The translations under genes and the position numbers were made by a program. From Planctomycetales bacterium (GTDB taxonomy: Bacteria; Planctomycetota; Planctomycetia; Isosphaerales; Isosphaeraceae), in contig DAIDHB010000546.1 of assembly GCA_027452145.1 (NCBI GenBank), forward strand, positions 1-64,000: 64,000 bases of DNA, in the 5' to 3' direction. The notes beneath the pieces are model-generated. The model saw only the letters and a program-made list of their open reading frames with translations, did not search any database and had not been told where the DNA came from. Shown one piece after another: positions 35,107-45,888 of the stretch; the first letter of the stretch is position 1; every line of letters begins with the position of its first letter.

Positions 35107-36282
35107 ATGACACCCCAGCCCCCTCGGACGATCCCCCTGGCCTGGCGCAACCTGACCGAGAACCGGCTCCGGTTGCTGGCCTCGCTCGCCGGCACGGCGT
35201 TCGCCGTCACGCTCATGTTCATGGAGCACGGCTTCCAGCGCTCGCTGCTGGAGAGCATGGTCGGACTGATCCGCCACATCGACGGCGAGCTGATGATCGT
35301 CAGCCGGACGATGTACACGCTCTCGGTGCCCTATGGCTTCCCGCGCCGGCGGATCGACCAGGCGCTGGCGTTCGACGAGATCCGGCGCGGCGTGCCCGTC
35401 TCGATCGAGACCCGACGATCGTTCTGGCGGAGCACCGCCGACGGACTGCCCAGGCCGATTCGGGTGGTCGGCTACGACCCGGCCGAGGACGCGCTGGATC
35501 TCCCCTCGCTGCGAGACCGACGCGAGGAATGGAGCCGCCCCGGCACGGCGATGGCCGACCGTCGCTCGCGGACCGCGCGGCTCGGGCCGCTCTCGCCCGG
35601 CACGAAGTCCGAGCTGTCGGGCAAGTCGGTGCGGATCCTCGGCACGTTCGACCTGGGCGCCGATTATCAGAGCGACGGCACGCTCGTCATGAGCGAGTCG
35701 AGCCTCCTCGACATCTTCCCCGACCGACGCGGGGCCTCCCTGGGCGACCAGGACGTCACGGTCGGCGTCCTGAGGGTCCGCCCGGGAGTGGACGTCGAGC
35801 GGCTCCGGGCCGCGATTCAGGCCGCCCTGCCGCCGGACGTCCGCGTGCTGACGAAGCAGGACCTGATCGACAGGGAGCAGGCCTTCTGGGACCACGTCGC
35901 CCCGATCGGCACGGTGTTCTCGATCGGCGTCGTGATGGGGTTCATCGTCGGGCTGGCGATCTGCTATCAGGTCCTGTTTGCCGACATCAGCGAGCGGCTG
36001 GCCGAGTTCGCCACGCTCAAGGCGATCGGCTACTCGGGCCCTCGGCTCTTCGCGATCGTCGTGGCGCAGGCGGTCTACCTGGCGCTCCTGGGATACGCCG
36101 CCGGCCTGGCGGTGAGCCTGGGGCTGTTCTCGATCGTCCACCAGTCGACCGGGCTGCCGATGGACTTGCGTCCGGCGGACGCGGCGGGCATCCTCGGACT
36201 GACCGTGCTCATGTGCGTCGCCTCCGGCTGCCTGGCGGCGCGCCGGCTCTCCTCGGCCGACCCGGCGCAGCTCTTCCGCTAG
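35107..36282 (+). CDS. DevC-like ABC exporter permease (FtsX/MacB type), second copy
   Basis: This is the second permease of the exporter operon, with 391 residues from the ATG at 35107, two bases after the kinase stop region. It has an N-terminal helix (LASLAGTAFAVTLMFMEHGF), a periplasmic domain (KSVRILGTFDLGADYQSDGT, RVRPGVDVERLRAAIQAALP) and a C-terminal three-helix block. The same family motif is present in slightly different form (LAEFATLKAIGYSGPRLFAI). It is clearly diverged from the first copy, which suggests a heterodimeric permease. It is followed by a 68-base gap and then the ATPase gene. Confidence 0.9.
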   Translation: MTPQPPRTIPLAWRNLTENRLRLLASLAGTAFAVTLMFMEHGFQRSLLESMVGLIRHIDGELMIVSRTMYTLSVPYGFPRRRIDQALAFDEIRRGVPVSIETRRSFWRSTADGLPRPIRVVGYDPAEDALDLPSLRDRREEWSRPGTAMADRRSRTARLGPLSPGTKSELSGKSVRILGTFDLGADYQSDGTLVMSESSLLDIFPDRRGASLGDQDVTVGVLRVRPGVDVERLRAAIQAALPPDVRVLTKQDLIDREQAFWDHVAPIGTVFSIGVVMGFIVGLAICYQVLFADISERLAEFATLKAIGYSGPRLFAIVVAQAVYLALLGYAAGLAVSLGLFSIVHQSTGLPMDLRPADAAGILGLTVLMCVASGCLAARRLSSADPAQLFR

Positions 36283-36350
36283 CGAACGCGCCGAAGGCTG
36301 ATCTGATCTGGTCTGATCCGATCCATCGCCAACCCCGGGGACCCCAGCGC

Positions 36351-37532
36351 ATGCCCGACGGACCGACAGCCGATAACCACCACGGCCGCGCGACCGACCC
36401 CGAGGCCTCGCAAACCCTGCTCGCCGTCGCGCGGCCCACGGCCAAGGAGCTGGCGATCCGCGCCGAGGGGGTCAACTACTGGTTCGGCGAGGGGGACGCG
36501 CGGTCCCAGGTCCTCTTCGACAACTCGCTCGAGATCGGCCGGGGCGAGGTGGTCATCATGACCGGCCCGTCGGGCTCGGGCAAGACGACCCTGCTGACAC
36601 TCATCGGCGCCCTGCGACGGATGCAACAGGGGTCCCTGGCCGTCCTGGGCCGGGATGTCTCGCAGCTCGACGAGCGCGGCGCCGTCGAGCTGCGGAAGGA
36701 CATCGGCTTCATCTTCCAGAGCCACAACCTGTTCAGCTCGCTCTCGGCGATGGAGAACGTCCGGATGGCCACCGCGCTCAAGGGGGGGCCGGTCCGCGAG
36801 ATGAACGAGCGCAGCGCCGGGCTGCTCGAGCAACTCGGCCTGGGCGAGCGGCTCGACCACCTGCCGTCGCAGCTCTCGGGCGGGCAGCGGCAGCGGGTGG
36901 CCATCGCCCGCGCGCTGGTCAACGGCCCGGCCCTGGTGCTGGCCGACGAGCCGACCGCGGCGCTTGATGCCGAGTCGGGGCAGATCGTCCTGGGCCTGCT
37001 GCGCAAGCTCGCGGACGGCATGGAACGCACGACCGTCCTGATCGTCACGCACGATCAGCGCGTGATCGACCACGCCGACCGGGTGGTCAGCATGATGGGC
37101 GGCCGGATCATCAACAACTCGATGACCCGGATGGCCGTACGGATTACGCGGGCGCTGGCGCAGTCCGAGATCCTCAAGGGGCTGAACGAGGCCACGCTCA
37201 CCAAGATCGCCAACGTGATGACCGTGGAGGAGCGGAAGAAGGGCGAGACGATCGTGAGCGAGGGAGAGCCCGGCGACCGCTACTATTTGATCGGCTCCGG
37301 CGTCGCCGAGGTCACCAGGGGAGGCGCCTACCAGGAGGAGCTGTACTTCGGCGAGGGCTTCGGGCGCATCACGTCGTTTTCGGGACGGCGGCTCGAGAAC
37401 ACGGTCCGGGCCAAGACCGACATGGAGCTGTATGTCCTGGTCGAGCCCGATTTTCGACGGATCATGGAGAGCGACCAGACCTTCGAGAGTCGGGTCCGCA
37501 GCCTCCTGATGGCACTAAATACGTCACAATAA
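36351..37532 (+). CDS. DevA-like ABC ATPase fused to a cyclic-nucleotide-binding-like domain
   Basis: The first part is an ABC ATPase of the MacB/LolD/DevA class. It has Walker A GPSGSGKTT (about 72 to 80), Q-loop FIFQSHNLFSSLSAMENV, signature LSGGQRQRVAIARAL (175 to 189), Walker B LVLADEPTAALD and H-loop VTHD. From about residue 260 a cNMP-binding-like domain follows (ITRALAQSEILKGLNEATL, GETIVSEGEPGDRYYLIGSGVAEV, YFGEGFG, with the last helix near 370 to 390). The usual phosphate-binding cassette FGE-x-A-L...R-A-A is not obvious, so ligand binding is unsure. Total length is 393 residues, with a disordered leader of about 30 residues. It is the last gene of the exporter operon. Confidence 0.93.
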   Translation: MPDGPTADNHHGRATDPEASQTLLAVARPTAKELAIRAEGVNYWFGEGDARSQVLFDNSLEIGRGEVVIMTGPSGSGKTTLLTLIGALRRMQQGSLAVLGRDVSQLDERGAVELRKDIGFIFQSHNLFSSLSAMENVRMATALKGGPVREMNERSAGLLEQLGLGERLDHLPSQLSGGQRQRVAIARALVNGPALVLADEPTAALDAESGQIVLGLLRKLADGMERTTVLIVTHDQRVIDHADRVVSMMGGRIINNSMTRMAVRITRALAQSEILKGLNEATLTKIANVMTVEERKKGETIVSEGEPGDRYYLIGSGVAEVTRGGAYQEELYFGEGFGRITSFSGRRLENTVRAKTDMELYVLVEPDFRRIMESDQTFESRVRSLLMALNTSQ

Positions 37533-37805
37533 GCGTCCGTGTCGTGAACAGAGGTTTCCCGGCGTCGTCGCCGGGCAGTCTGGGCCTTGTCAAGCAGAGT
37601 CGTCCGTGAGAAGATCGATGCGAAGTCCTCTTTCTCGAGTCACTCTCGCGCTTCGGGTTGGCCACGCAGCGCCGCACGCGCGAGACGACGCGGGCGGTCC
37701 GTCCAGCGACGAGTTCGCTCGACCGATCCGATCGCGGCGATCCCGGGTTTCATGATGTAGGGGAATTGCCAGGGTGGTTGTGCCGAAGTCCGAGCGGAGT
37801 ACGCG

Positions 37806-38153
37806 ATGAAGCGAGTGAAGGCAACTCATCCCAACGGCGAGACCGATCTCGCCGATCGACTGGCGTTGACCGCGCAGGACCGACGACTCGAATCCCGGGT
37901 CTTGCTCGAAATGATCCGCGGAGCCGACCGGGTGCAGCCGACGCCGCCGGCCGCGCAGGATGTCGGCGCGGGCGATTCGCGGATTTCGGAGGGTCGGACG
38001 TTTGCCCACGCCGCGAGGATCGCGTCGTTCCTCCTGGCGGAATACGGCCTCGAGAAGCTGGAAGAGAAGAGTCTCGTCTCCGAACTGGCCGTCGAGCTGG
38101 CCCAGCGCATCGCCGAGGAGATCGGCGGCGACAGGGAGCCCGGGCCGGGATGA
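37806..38153 (+). CDS. Small hypothetical protein
   Basis: I do not recognise a family. The ATG has GGAGT about seven bases upstream and opens a 115-residue frame. Its balanced, helix-rich composition (LALTAQDRRLESRVLLEMI, AARIASFLLAEYGLEKLEEK, VSELAVELAQRIAEEIGG) differs from the Arg/Pro-rich shadows in other frames. It is likely cytoplasmic and all-helical. The gene sits alone after the exporter operon and is convergent with the acetyltransferase-like gene, ending 30 bases from it. Confidence 0.6.
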   Translation: MKRVKATHPNGETDLADRLALTAQDRRLESRVLLEMIRGADRVQPTPPAAQDVGAGDSRISEGRTFAHAARIASFLLAEYGLEKLEEKSLVSELAVELAQRIAEEIGGDREPGPG

Positions 38154-38182
38154 CCGTTGGTGGGGCGTCGCCGGCCGGCCCG

Positions 38183-39402
38183 TCAGCCCTCGTCGTCGTT
38201 GGCACGCTCGCCGGGTCCGTCCTTGCGCTGGGCGAGGCCCGCCTTGACGGTTGCGACTCCGCGACGCAGCCGCTCGTATCCGAACTGGAAGAGCCGGTTC
38301 CGCCACGTGGCGGGGATCAGCCAGTAGGAGATGTAATCCAGCACGGTGTGGGTCGCCCGATAGTCATGGCCCGGGGAGCCGTAGCCCAGGTTGATCAGCC
38401 GAGTGGAGCCGGCGGCGAGTAGCTGCTCGACGACCGTGTGGAGCAGGCACGTACCCGGCGAAAACGCGTTGTAGCCCTGGTCGTGCAGTGTCCTCTCCAC
38501 CACGAACACCGAGCCGTATTGATAGCCGAGGAGAGTCGCGATCGGCCGGTCTCCGCCGAAGAGGACGTAGGAGCAGAACAGGCCCAGCCCCGCGAGCCGG
38601 CGGTTCCGAGATTCCTGGCCGACCAGGGACATCCGACCGGGATGCGTGGTCTCGCGGTTCGCCAGGATCTGAGCCCAGAAGGCCAGGAACTCGGGCACCT
38701 CGTCCGGCGTCTCGAACCGGCGGAGCGTCAACCCCGCCCCGGCGTACTGTTCGAGCTGCCGGAATTGCCTCCGGAGATTGTAGCGCTTCTTCGCACTGTA
38801 CCGGGCCAGGAACTCGTCATAGGTCGGCGGCAGCGAGATCGTGTAGACCTTGTACAAGCCAGGCACCTCATGGACGCAGTAATTCCGGCGGACTAACGGC
38901 GAAGTCTTGATGTAGGTGTTCAGCGGGCTGGGAACCGGAACGTTGCTCAGCCGGATGATCCGTCGGTCCAGGCGGGGCAGGCCGAGCGTGCTGAACAGGC
39001 CGTCGAACCACCGGTCCCCCTCGGGCAGGAGCAGGCGACCGCTGGGGATGCGGGTGATCTGCTGGGGCGACTGATGACGCTGCGGCGCAGGGCCAGCGGG
39101 AAGACCATCCGCTCCTCGACGGAGTGCAGCGGCACAACCCCGACCACCTGCTGACTCGAATTCCGTCGAATCGCCAGAGAGGGCGCGGGCAATCCAGCGT
39201 CGGCTGCTTCGGCATGCTGGATCTCGAACCATTCCGGTGACTGGTGCATCGCGAACGGGTCTTCGCTGGCCGCGAGCAGGTCGCGCCACGCCCGGCGCTG
39301 GCTCGTCAAGGCGGAATCCGGGCCGTTACACAGCAGCGACCAGGTCGACCTGGGCTCCGGCCCGGGAATATGGTCTGGACGTGTTCCGAGCAGGGGACTC
39401 AT
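38183..39402 (-). pseudogene. FemAB/CelD-type GNAT acyltransferase with a frameshift
   Basis: The pieces form one GNAT-like protein of the FemAB/BioF2 type that would act in peptidoglycan or exopolysaccharide synthesis. The N-terminal part reads from about 39402 (SPEWFEIQHAEAADAGLPAP, SQQVVGVVPLHSVEERMVFP). The rest lies in a different frame, from about 39065 down to 38183 (RIPSGRLLLPEGDRWFDGLF, YSAKKRYNLRRQFRQLEQYA, SYVLFGGDRPIATLLGYQYG, FSPGTCLLHTVVEQLLAAG, RLINLGYGSPGHDY). The switch falls near 39060 to 39075 and is explained by loss of one base or gain of two. Each half is well conserved, so the lesion is recent or is a sequence error. Confidence 0.82.
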
Positions 39403-39866
39403 ATTTGAGCGCTCACTCTGGCCGGTCGTGTTGGAGGGATTTGAACGAACTCCGCAAGTCGCCGCGAGGCAACGAGATTCGTCAGGGCGGCCGGCCGGCC
39501 GGAACTCGTTGTTCCGCTTGCGGTCGGTCCTTCTCATCCCCCTTCCACACCGCCCGCGATCCGTCGCCGTCGATCGCCGCCCACGGGACGAAGCCCGCGC
39601 CCGAGTCGGGCGAGCGATGCCAGGCCCTTCCCGGCGGATCCATTCTGATCCGCCATCGCGGGCATCCCGGCGGCGTCACGGTGTCCTTGCAAATATCATG
39701 TCAACGTCCACCCTTGTTGCACGAACGCCAGACATCGGTGCTCGGCGGAACCCATAGGCGGGGGTGTCTGGGCGGGCGGCACATCCTAGCTCCTGGGCTT
39801 GCCTGGAGGGCTGGATGGACCGACTTCATTTCCTTACGGAATCCGCGGCCTGGCCGTTGGCGCGGC

Positions 39867-41814
<1,948 letters not shown>

Positions 41815-42297
41815 GTGAACATCCTAACGACCCGTTTCGGGCTGATTCAGGCCTGCGAGACGGACGTCATCACGATCCCGGAGGGTTTGCTGGGTTTCCG
41901 CTCGTTCGTCCACTACACCCTGCTCCCCGACCCGGTCGTGATGGGCCTGTCCTGGTTGCAGAGCCTCACCGCGGCCGACCTCGCCTTCGCCCTGGTCGCG
42001 CCGCCGATCGCCGTCGGCGACTACCGGGTGGAGATCCGCCGGGGGGATCGGGCCGCCCTCGAGCTGGACGACGAGCGTTCCGCCCTGATCTACGTGATCC
42101 TCAACCGCGCGGAGGGAGGCGGTCTGACCGTCAACCTCCAGGGTCCCCTGGTGTTCAACCCGGTCCGTCGCCTGGGACGCCAGCTCGTCCTGACCTCGAG
42201 CCGTTATCCGGTCCGCTATCCCCTCGAGGCGACGGGAGCGGTCCACTGTGCCCCTAACCTGCTGCCCGGGCCCGCGCCGTTGCGTGCGACGGCGTAA
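41815..42297 (+). CDS. fliW: Flagellar assembly factor FliW
   Basis: FliW binds CsrA and flagellin and so couples flagellin translation to assembly. The GTG at 41815 follows a strong AAGGAGGT site and gives 160 residues, the normal length. Family features include ITIPEGLLGFRSFVHYTLL, SWLQSLTAADLAFALVAP and VILNRAEGGGLTVNLQGPLV (the conserved N-L-x-G/A-P-L-V region). The csrA gene follows after 133 bases on the same strand, the classical partner arrangement. Confidence 0.95.
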   Translation: MNILTTRFGLIQACETDVITIPEGLLGFRSFVHYTLLPDPVVMGLSWLQSLTAADLAFALVAPPIAVGDYRVEIRRGDRAALELDDERSALIYVILNRAEGGGLTVNLQGPLVFNPVRRLGRQLVLTSSRYPVRYPLEATGAVHCAPNLLPGPAPLRATA

Positions 42298-42430
42298 CCC
42301 GTGTAGCTCATCAGCTTTAGTGCTACTGGCAACGTGCCATCCCGCTAGCTCCGTCGTGGTCACCGAGGGCGTGGGCAACGTGATCAGGGATGGTCGCGGG
42401 CCTCGCTGGCAGGAGGAAGGAGCCGTTACG

Positions 42431-42697
42431 ATGCTGGTCCTGTCCCGTCACCGCGACGAAAGTATCATCATCGGCGATGATATCGTCATCACCGTGGTGG
42501 ACATCCGGGGAGACAAGGTCCGATTGGGGATCGCGGCCCCGATCGAGATCTCTGTGCACCGTCAAGAGGTGTACGAGGCCATTCAGCGCGAGAATCGCCA
42601 GGCGAGCCGGCTCGAGCCGCAGGACGCCCGGCAGATCGAGCGACTGAATCAGCCGGTCCGTCGCGAGCCGCGCCGGACCCGCCCGGAGCCGAATTGA
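42431..42697 (+). CDS. csrA: Carbon storage regulator CsrA
   Basis: CsrA is an RNA-binding dimer that blocks translation by covering Shine-Dalgarno sites with GGA motifs. The ATG at 42431 follows GGAAGGAG. The first 60 of 88 residues are standard CsrA (MLVLSRHRDESIIIGDDIVI, DKVRLGIAAPIEISVHRQEV). A basic tail of about 25 residues (RREPRRTRPEPN) extends past the usual end. With fliW next to it, regulation of flagellin or other flagellar messages is the likely role. Confidence 0.95.
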   Translation: MLVLSRHRDESIIIGDDIVITVVDIRGDKVRLGIAAPIEISVHRQEVYEAIQRENRQASRLEPQDARQIERLNQPVRREPRRTRPEPN

Positions 42698-42752
42698 ACT
42701 GAACTGAACTGAGCTGGGTTGGGTTGGGCCGGGTCGAACCGAACCGAACCAA
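42694..42752. repeat. Short pentamer repeats after csrA
   Basis: Three kinds of five- to six-base repeat follow each other: TGAAC repeated, then GGGTT repeated, then CGAAC repeated (CGAACCGAACCGAACC). The GGTT and AACC parts are loosely complementary and may fold into a hairpin just after the csrA stop, in a terminator-like position. Confidence 0.55.
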
Positions 42753-43178
42753 CACAGCTCGCCGGGGGACCGTCCCCGGCCTCGCCTTTCGCGGCTCGAC
42801 TCGATCGGGCCGTCCCCGCTCCGGAGGAGAGGGGATGGGGAGGGCGTCGCTCGACGGCGGCCACGGCCACCGTCTCGGCGGCGTCCGTCGCTGGCCTTCA
42901 CCCCGGCGGAGGACCCGGAGTGACGGCGGCCTTGAGCTTGCTTCGTGCCGTCCTCATCCCCGGTCCCACCGGACCGGCCCCGGGCGGCCCGCGCCCGGGC
43001 GGGCCGCCATCAACGGGACCACCGGAGGGTCCGAGGCCCGATCCGATCTGCTCCGATCCGATCTGCTCCCAAAGCGACGGCGCCGGCAATGCCTCCCGCA
43101 TGCCCGGTGCCGTTTCGCTTTGCGCCCGGGCGGGGCGCCCGGCGGTGCCCTGGCCGTCCGGAGTCGTCGAAAAGACCC
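42698..43178. other. Intergenic region between csrA and the FHA gene
   Basis: The gap is convergent and holds the pentamer repeats at its left end and a perfect tandem pair of a 15-base unit near 43040. Open frames crossing it are Pro/Gly/Arg-rich shadows. I see no gene. Confidence 0.4.
43040..43069. repeat. Perfect tandem duplication of a 15-base unit
   Basis: The unit GATCCGATCTGCTCC occurs twice without spacer. It lies in non-coding DNA before the 3' end of the FHA-protein gene. Confidence 0.8.
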
Positions 43179-43745
43179 TCAATTCAGGTCGATGATGTCG
43201 TCGTCATCGTCGAGGATCTCGAACTTGAAGTCGTCCTCGAACGGCGAGCTGGCGTTCACGCTCGCCGCCGAGCCCGGCTCGGACGATTCCAGGCTCGGCG
43301 TGGTGGCGATGAAGCTGCGCGACGGCTCGGGGAAGCCGACCGGCACCACTGGCGGGATCGCCGCGCCGACCGCGGCCGCCGCGATGGCGGGCCCGGCCGC
43401 CCGGCTCGCGACCCCTGCCCGCCCGCGCGCCTGCGCCTGCTCCGACGGCGAGGGCATGTCGTCCGGGCCCAGGTAAACCCGCATCTTGTACGCGCCCAGG
43501 CTGATGCGGTCGTCCGGCAACAGCGCCGCCCACCGCACCTTCTGCCCCTTGACCTTCGTCCCGTTGGTCGTGGCCAGGTCGCGGATCACCAGCAGCCCGT
43601 CCGTCTTCACCAGCAGGCAATGCCGCTTCGACAGGCTGTGATGCGGGATCACCACATCGCAAAACTCGCGACGCCCCACGACCGTCAAATCCCGCGTGAT
43701 CGGGATCGGAGGGTCACCGTTCTCGGGCACCAGTTCAGCTTTCAT
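43179..43745 (-). CDS. FHA-domain protein
   Basis: FHA domains bind phosphothreonine peptides, often products of Hanks-type kinases, which are numerous in planctomycetes. I use the ATG at 43745 (188 residues) because the FHA core begins soon after; an upstream ATG at 43859 would add a Gly-rich leader. The FHA motif set is complete in residues 5 to 100: TVVGRREFCDVVIPHHSLSK with RHC, and DLATTNGTKVKG. The rest is an Ala/Pro/Ser-rich linker and an acidic C-terminus (FKFEILDDDDDIIDLN). No kinase gene adjoins it here. It is probably cytoplasmic. Confidence 0.92.
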   Translation of the reverse strand: MKAELVPENGDPPIPITRDLTVVGRREFCDVVIPHHSLSKRHCLLVKTDGLLVIRDLATTNGTKVKGQKVRWAALLPDDRISLGAYKMRVYLGPDDMPSPSEQAQARGRAGVASRAAGPAIAAAAVGAAIPPVVPVGFPEPSRSFIATTPSLESSEPGSAASVNASSPFEDDFKFEILDDDDDIIDLN

Positions 43746-44190
43746 GGCAGACGGCTTCGGTTCCCCACCCTCAAGCTCATGCCGCCCGCCGCCACCGGGC
43801 ACCACTCGCCCACCGGGCGACGCAGCTCCCATTCCCCCAGCGACAAGCTTCTTCACCATCGTACTCTACCATCCCACATCGGGCAAGGCGGCAACTAGCA
43901 TGCGTGCATATTTGGCCGACTGATGCTCCTGCGGGAAGACATCGCGAGCGTTGCATCGTGTGGAATGGGAGCACGGTTTCCTTCTCCAGCCTCCCATTTG
44001 GTTGGTTTCAAGCCATGCACCGCCAGGTCGAGCGAGTCGAGGACGGCCGACCGAGACGGACAGGAGCCTCGGGATGCTTGCGAGCGCCGGCGCTGAGGGC
44101 GAGAATGCCGGTTGGCGACCCCGCCGTCCGCAACGGCGCGGCGGGGTTCGTGACGGAGACGGCGCGGACCGGCAGGGGGATCGGCTCGAG
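43746..44190. other. Divergent intergenic region between FHA gene and hydrolase gene
   Basis: This 445-base gap must hold both promoters. A less GC-rich patch lies near 43855 to 43990, but I cannot name hexamers with confidence. An in-frame stretch upstream of the hydrolase start is basic and shadow-like. Confidence 0.35.
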
Positions 44191-45342
44191 ATGGAACCGA
44201 ACATGATCGGAGCGTACGGGCCGTGGGCGGCGGGCCTGGTCGGGGACGGCCCAGGGCGGCTGTCGTTTCGAGGCGGGCGGTTCCGGCCGGAAGACATCGA
44301 CGCCTGGCGGTCGGAGGCCCGCGCCCGGCCGCATGCGTGCCTGTTGCAGCCGAAGACAGGCGGCGTGCCGAGGGGCGAGGTGCAGCACGCGCTGGAGCAC
44401 GACGGGCTGCACGTCGAGCATCTCACCTGGCAGTTGCCGTACGGGCCGCCGACCGAGGCCGTGTTCCTCAAGCCGGCCGGGGCGCGCGGGCGGTTGCCGG
44501 CCGTGCTGGGGCTGCACGACCACGGCGGCAACAAGTACTTCGGCTGGCGGAAGATCGCGCAGCTCGGCGATGCGGTCCACCCGTTGATGCGCGAGCACCG
44601 CCAGGAATACTACGGCAACGTGAGCTGGGCCAACGAGCTGGCGAGGCGGGGATTCGCGGTGCTGGTGCATGACGCGTTCGCCTTCGGCAGCCGCCGGGTA
44701 CGGGTGGCGGACCTGCCGCCGGTGCTGCGAAAGGACCTCAAGGAGGTAAATCCCGAGTCGCCTGACGAGATCGAGCGGTACAACCGATTTGCCTCGGAGC
44801 ACGAGCACATCATGGCCAGGAGCCTCTTCTGCGCCGGGACGACCTGGCCCGGTGTGTTCACGGCCGAGGATCAGCGCGCGCTGGATTACCTCTGCTCCCG
44901 CGACGACGTGGACCCGGACCGGGTCGGCTGCGCGGGGCTCTCGGGCGGCGGCCTGCGTACCTGCTACCTGGCCGGTCTGGACGACCGGATCCGCTGCGCC
45001 TGCTGCGTCGGCATGATGACCACCTGGCGCGACTACCTGTTGCACAAGTGCTATACTCATACCTGGATGATCTACATACCGGGCCTGCCGGCCGACCTGG
45101 ATTATCCCGAGATCCTCGGCCTGCGCGCCCCGCTGCCGACGCTGGTCCAGTGCGACGTGGAGGATCAGCTCTTCACACTCCCCGAGATGCACTGGGCCGA
45201 CGCGATGCTCGCCGAGGTCTTCCACAAGGCCGGCGCCGCCGACCGATATCGCTGCACGTTCTACCCCGGCCCGCACAAGTTCGACGGCCCGATGCAGGCC
45301 GAGGCGTTCGGATGGTTCGAGCGGTGGCTCAAGGGCGCCTGA
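44191..45342 (+). CDS. Alpha/beta hydrolase (dienelactone hydrolase/acetyl xylan esterase-like)
   Basis: The 383-residue product from the ATG at 44191 (GGGGGA upstream) is a serine hydrolase of the alpha/beta fold. Seen in order are the oxyanion region AVLGLHDHGGNKYFGWRKIA, the nucleophile elbow CAGLSGGGLRTCYLAG near residue 252, an acidic residue in QCDVEDQLFTLPEMH, and the catalytic His in FYPGPHKFDGPMQ near 365. There is no signal peptide, so it is probably cytoplasmic. The substrate is not known; similarity to esterases that act on acylated sugars is inference only. It is followed after 87 bases by a small membrane protein gene. Confidence 0.88.
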   Translation: MEPNMIGAYGPWAAGLVGDGPGRLSFRGGRFRPEDIDAWRSEARARPHACLLQPKTGGVPRGEVQHALEHDGLHVEHLTWQLPYGPPTEAVFLKPAGARGRLPAVLGLHDHGGNKYFGWRKIAQLGDAVHPLMREHRQEYYGNVSWANELARRGFAVLVHDAFAFGSRRVRVADLPPVLRKDLKEVNPESPDEIERYNRFASEHEHIMARSLFCAGTTWPGVFTAEDQRALDYLCSRDDVDPDRVGCAGLSGGGLRTCYLAGLDDRIRCACCVGMMTTWRDYLLHKCYTHTWMIYIPGLPADLDYPEILGLRAPLPTLVQCDVEDQLFTLPEMHWADAMLAEVFHKAGAADRYRCTFYPGPHKFDGPMQAEAFGWFERWLKGA

Positions 45343-45429
45343 GCGGCGGGGGTGCAGGTCTGGATCCAGTCTGAATCCTGCAGGTTCAAGAGCGTGCGAC
45401 CAGATACGGACAATGGCCAGGTGACCCGG

Positions 45430-45888
45430 ATGAATGCCCTTCGACCACGAATCGATCGCTGGATTTCCCGGTTGCCACACTGGGTGGTGCTCGTCTCCAT
45501 CACGCTGATCGGGCTGGCCGTGATGGGCCTGCTCGGGGCGGCGATCCTCGTGATGTTCGTGCGGGCCCTGCGGCCGTCGGGCGGCGATGACACGTCGTTC
45601 CTCATCATGGCCGTGGCCTTCGTCTCGCTGGTCGTCGTGCTGGTCTATCCGATGGTGTACCTGCTGGCTCTCCTGATGAGGACCTCCGACGCGTGGATCG
45701 ACGACCCCTGCCCGGCGTGTCGGCGGAGGGAACTGGAATGGACGGGCGAGGGCTGGCGACCTGGTGGGCCGCCCGACTATCGCTACCTGAGGTGCCGGTT
45801 CTGCGGCGCCGGGTTCCGGCAACTGTGGGGAGGCGAGGGTGCAAGGTCGGGCGTGGAGCCGTCCGAACCGTCCAGCCTCGAAACTTGA
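45430..45888 (+). CDS. Two-helix membrane protein with C-terminal zinc ribbon
   Basis: I do not recognise a named family. The ATG at 45430 gives 152 residues; a GTG nine bases earlier is also possible. Two membrane helices (WVVLVSITLIGLAVMGLLGA and FLIMAVAFVSLVVVLVYPMV) are followed by a cytoplasmic domain with paired Cys motifs DPCPACRRRELEW and RYLRCRFCGAGFRQLW, a typical zinc ribbon. The tail is Ser/Glu/Pro-rich. A truncated near-copy of the second half of this gene occurs at 49043 to 49426. The gene precedes the DUF1559 prepilin gene by about 560 bases. Confidence 0.75.
   Translation: MNALRPRIDRWISRLPHWVVLVSITLIGLAVMGLLGAAILVMFVRALRPSGGDDTSFLIMAVAFVSLVVVLVYPMVYLLALLMRTSDAWIDDPCPACRRRELEWTGEGWRPGGPPDYRYLRCRFCGAGFRQLWGGEGARSGVEPSEPSSLET

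Noticed and set aside
42694-42752. A CRISPR-like array
   Set aside because: The units are only five or six bases and have no spacers, so it is a simple repeat.
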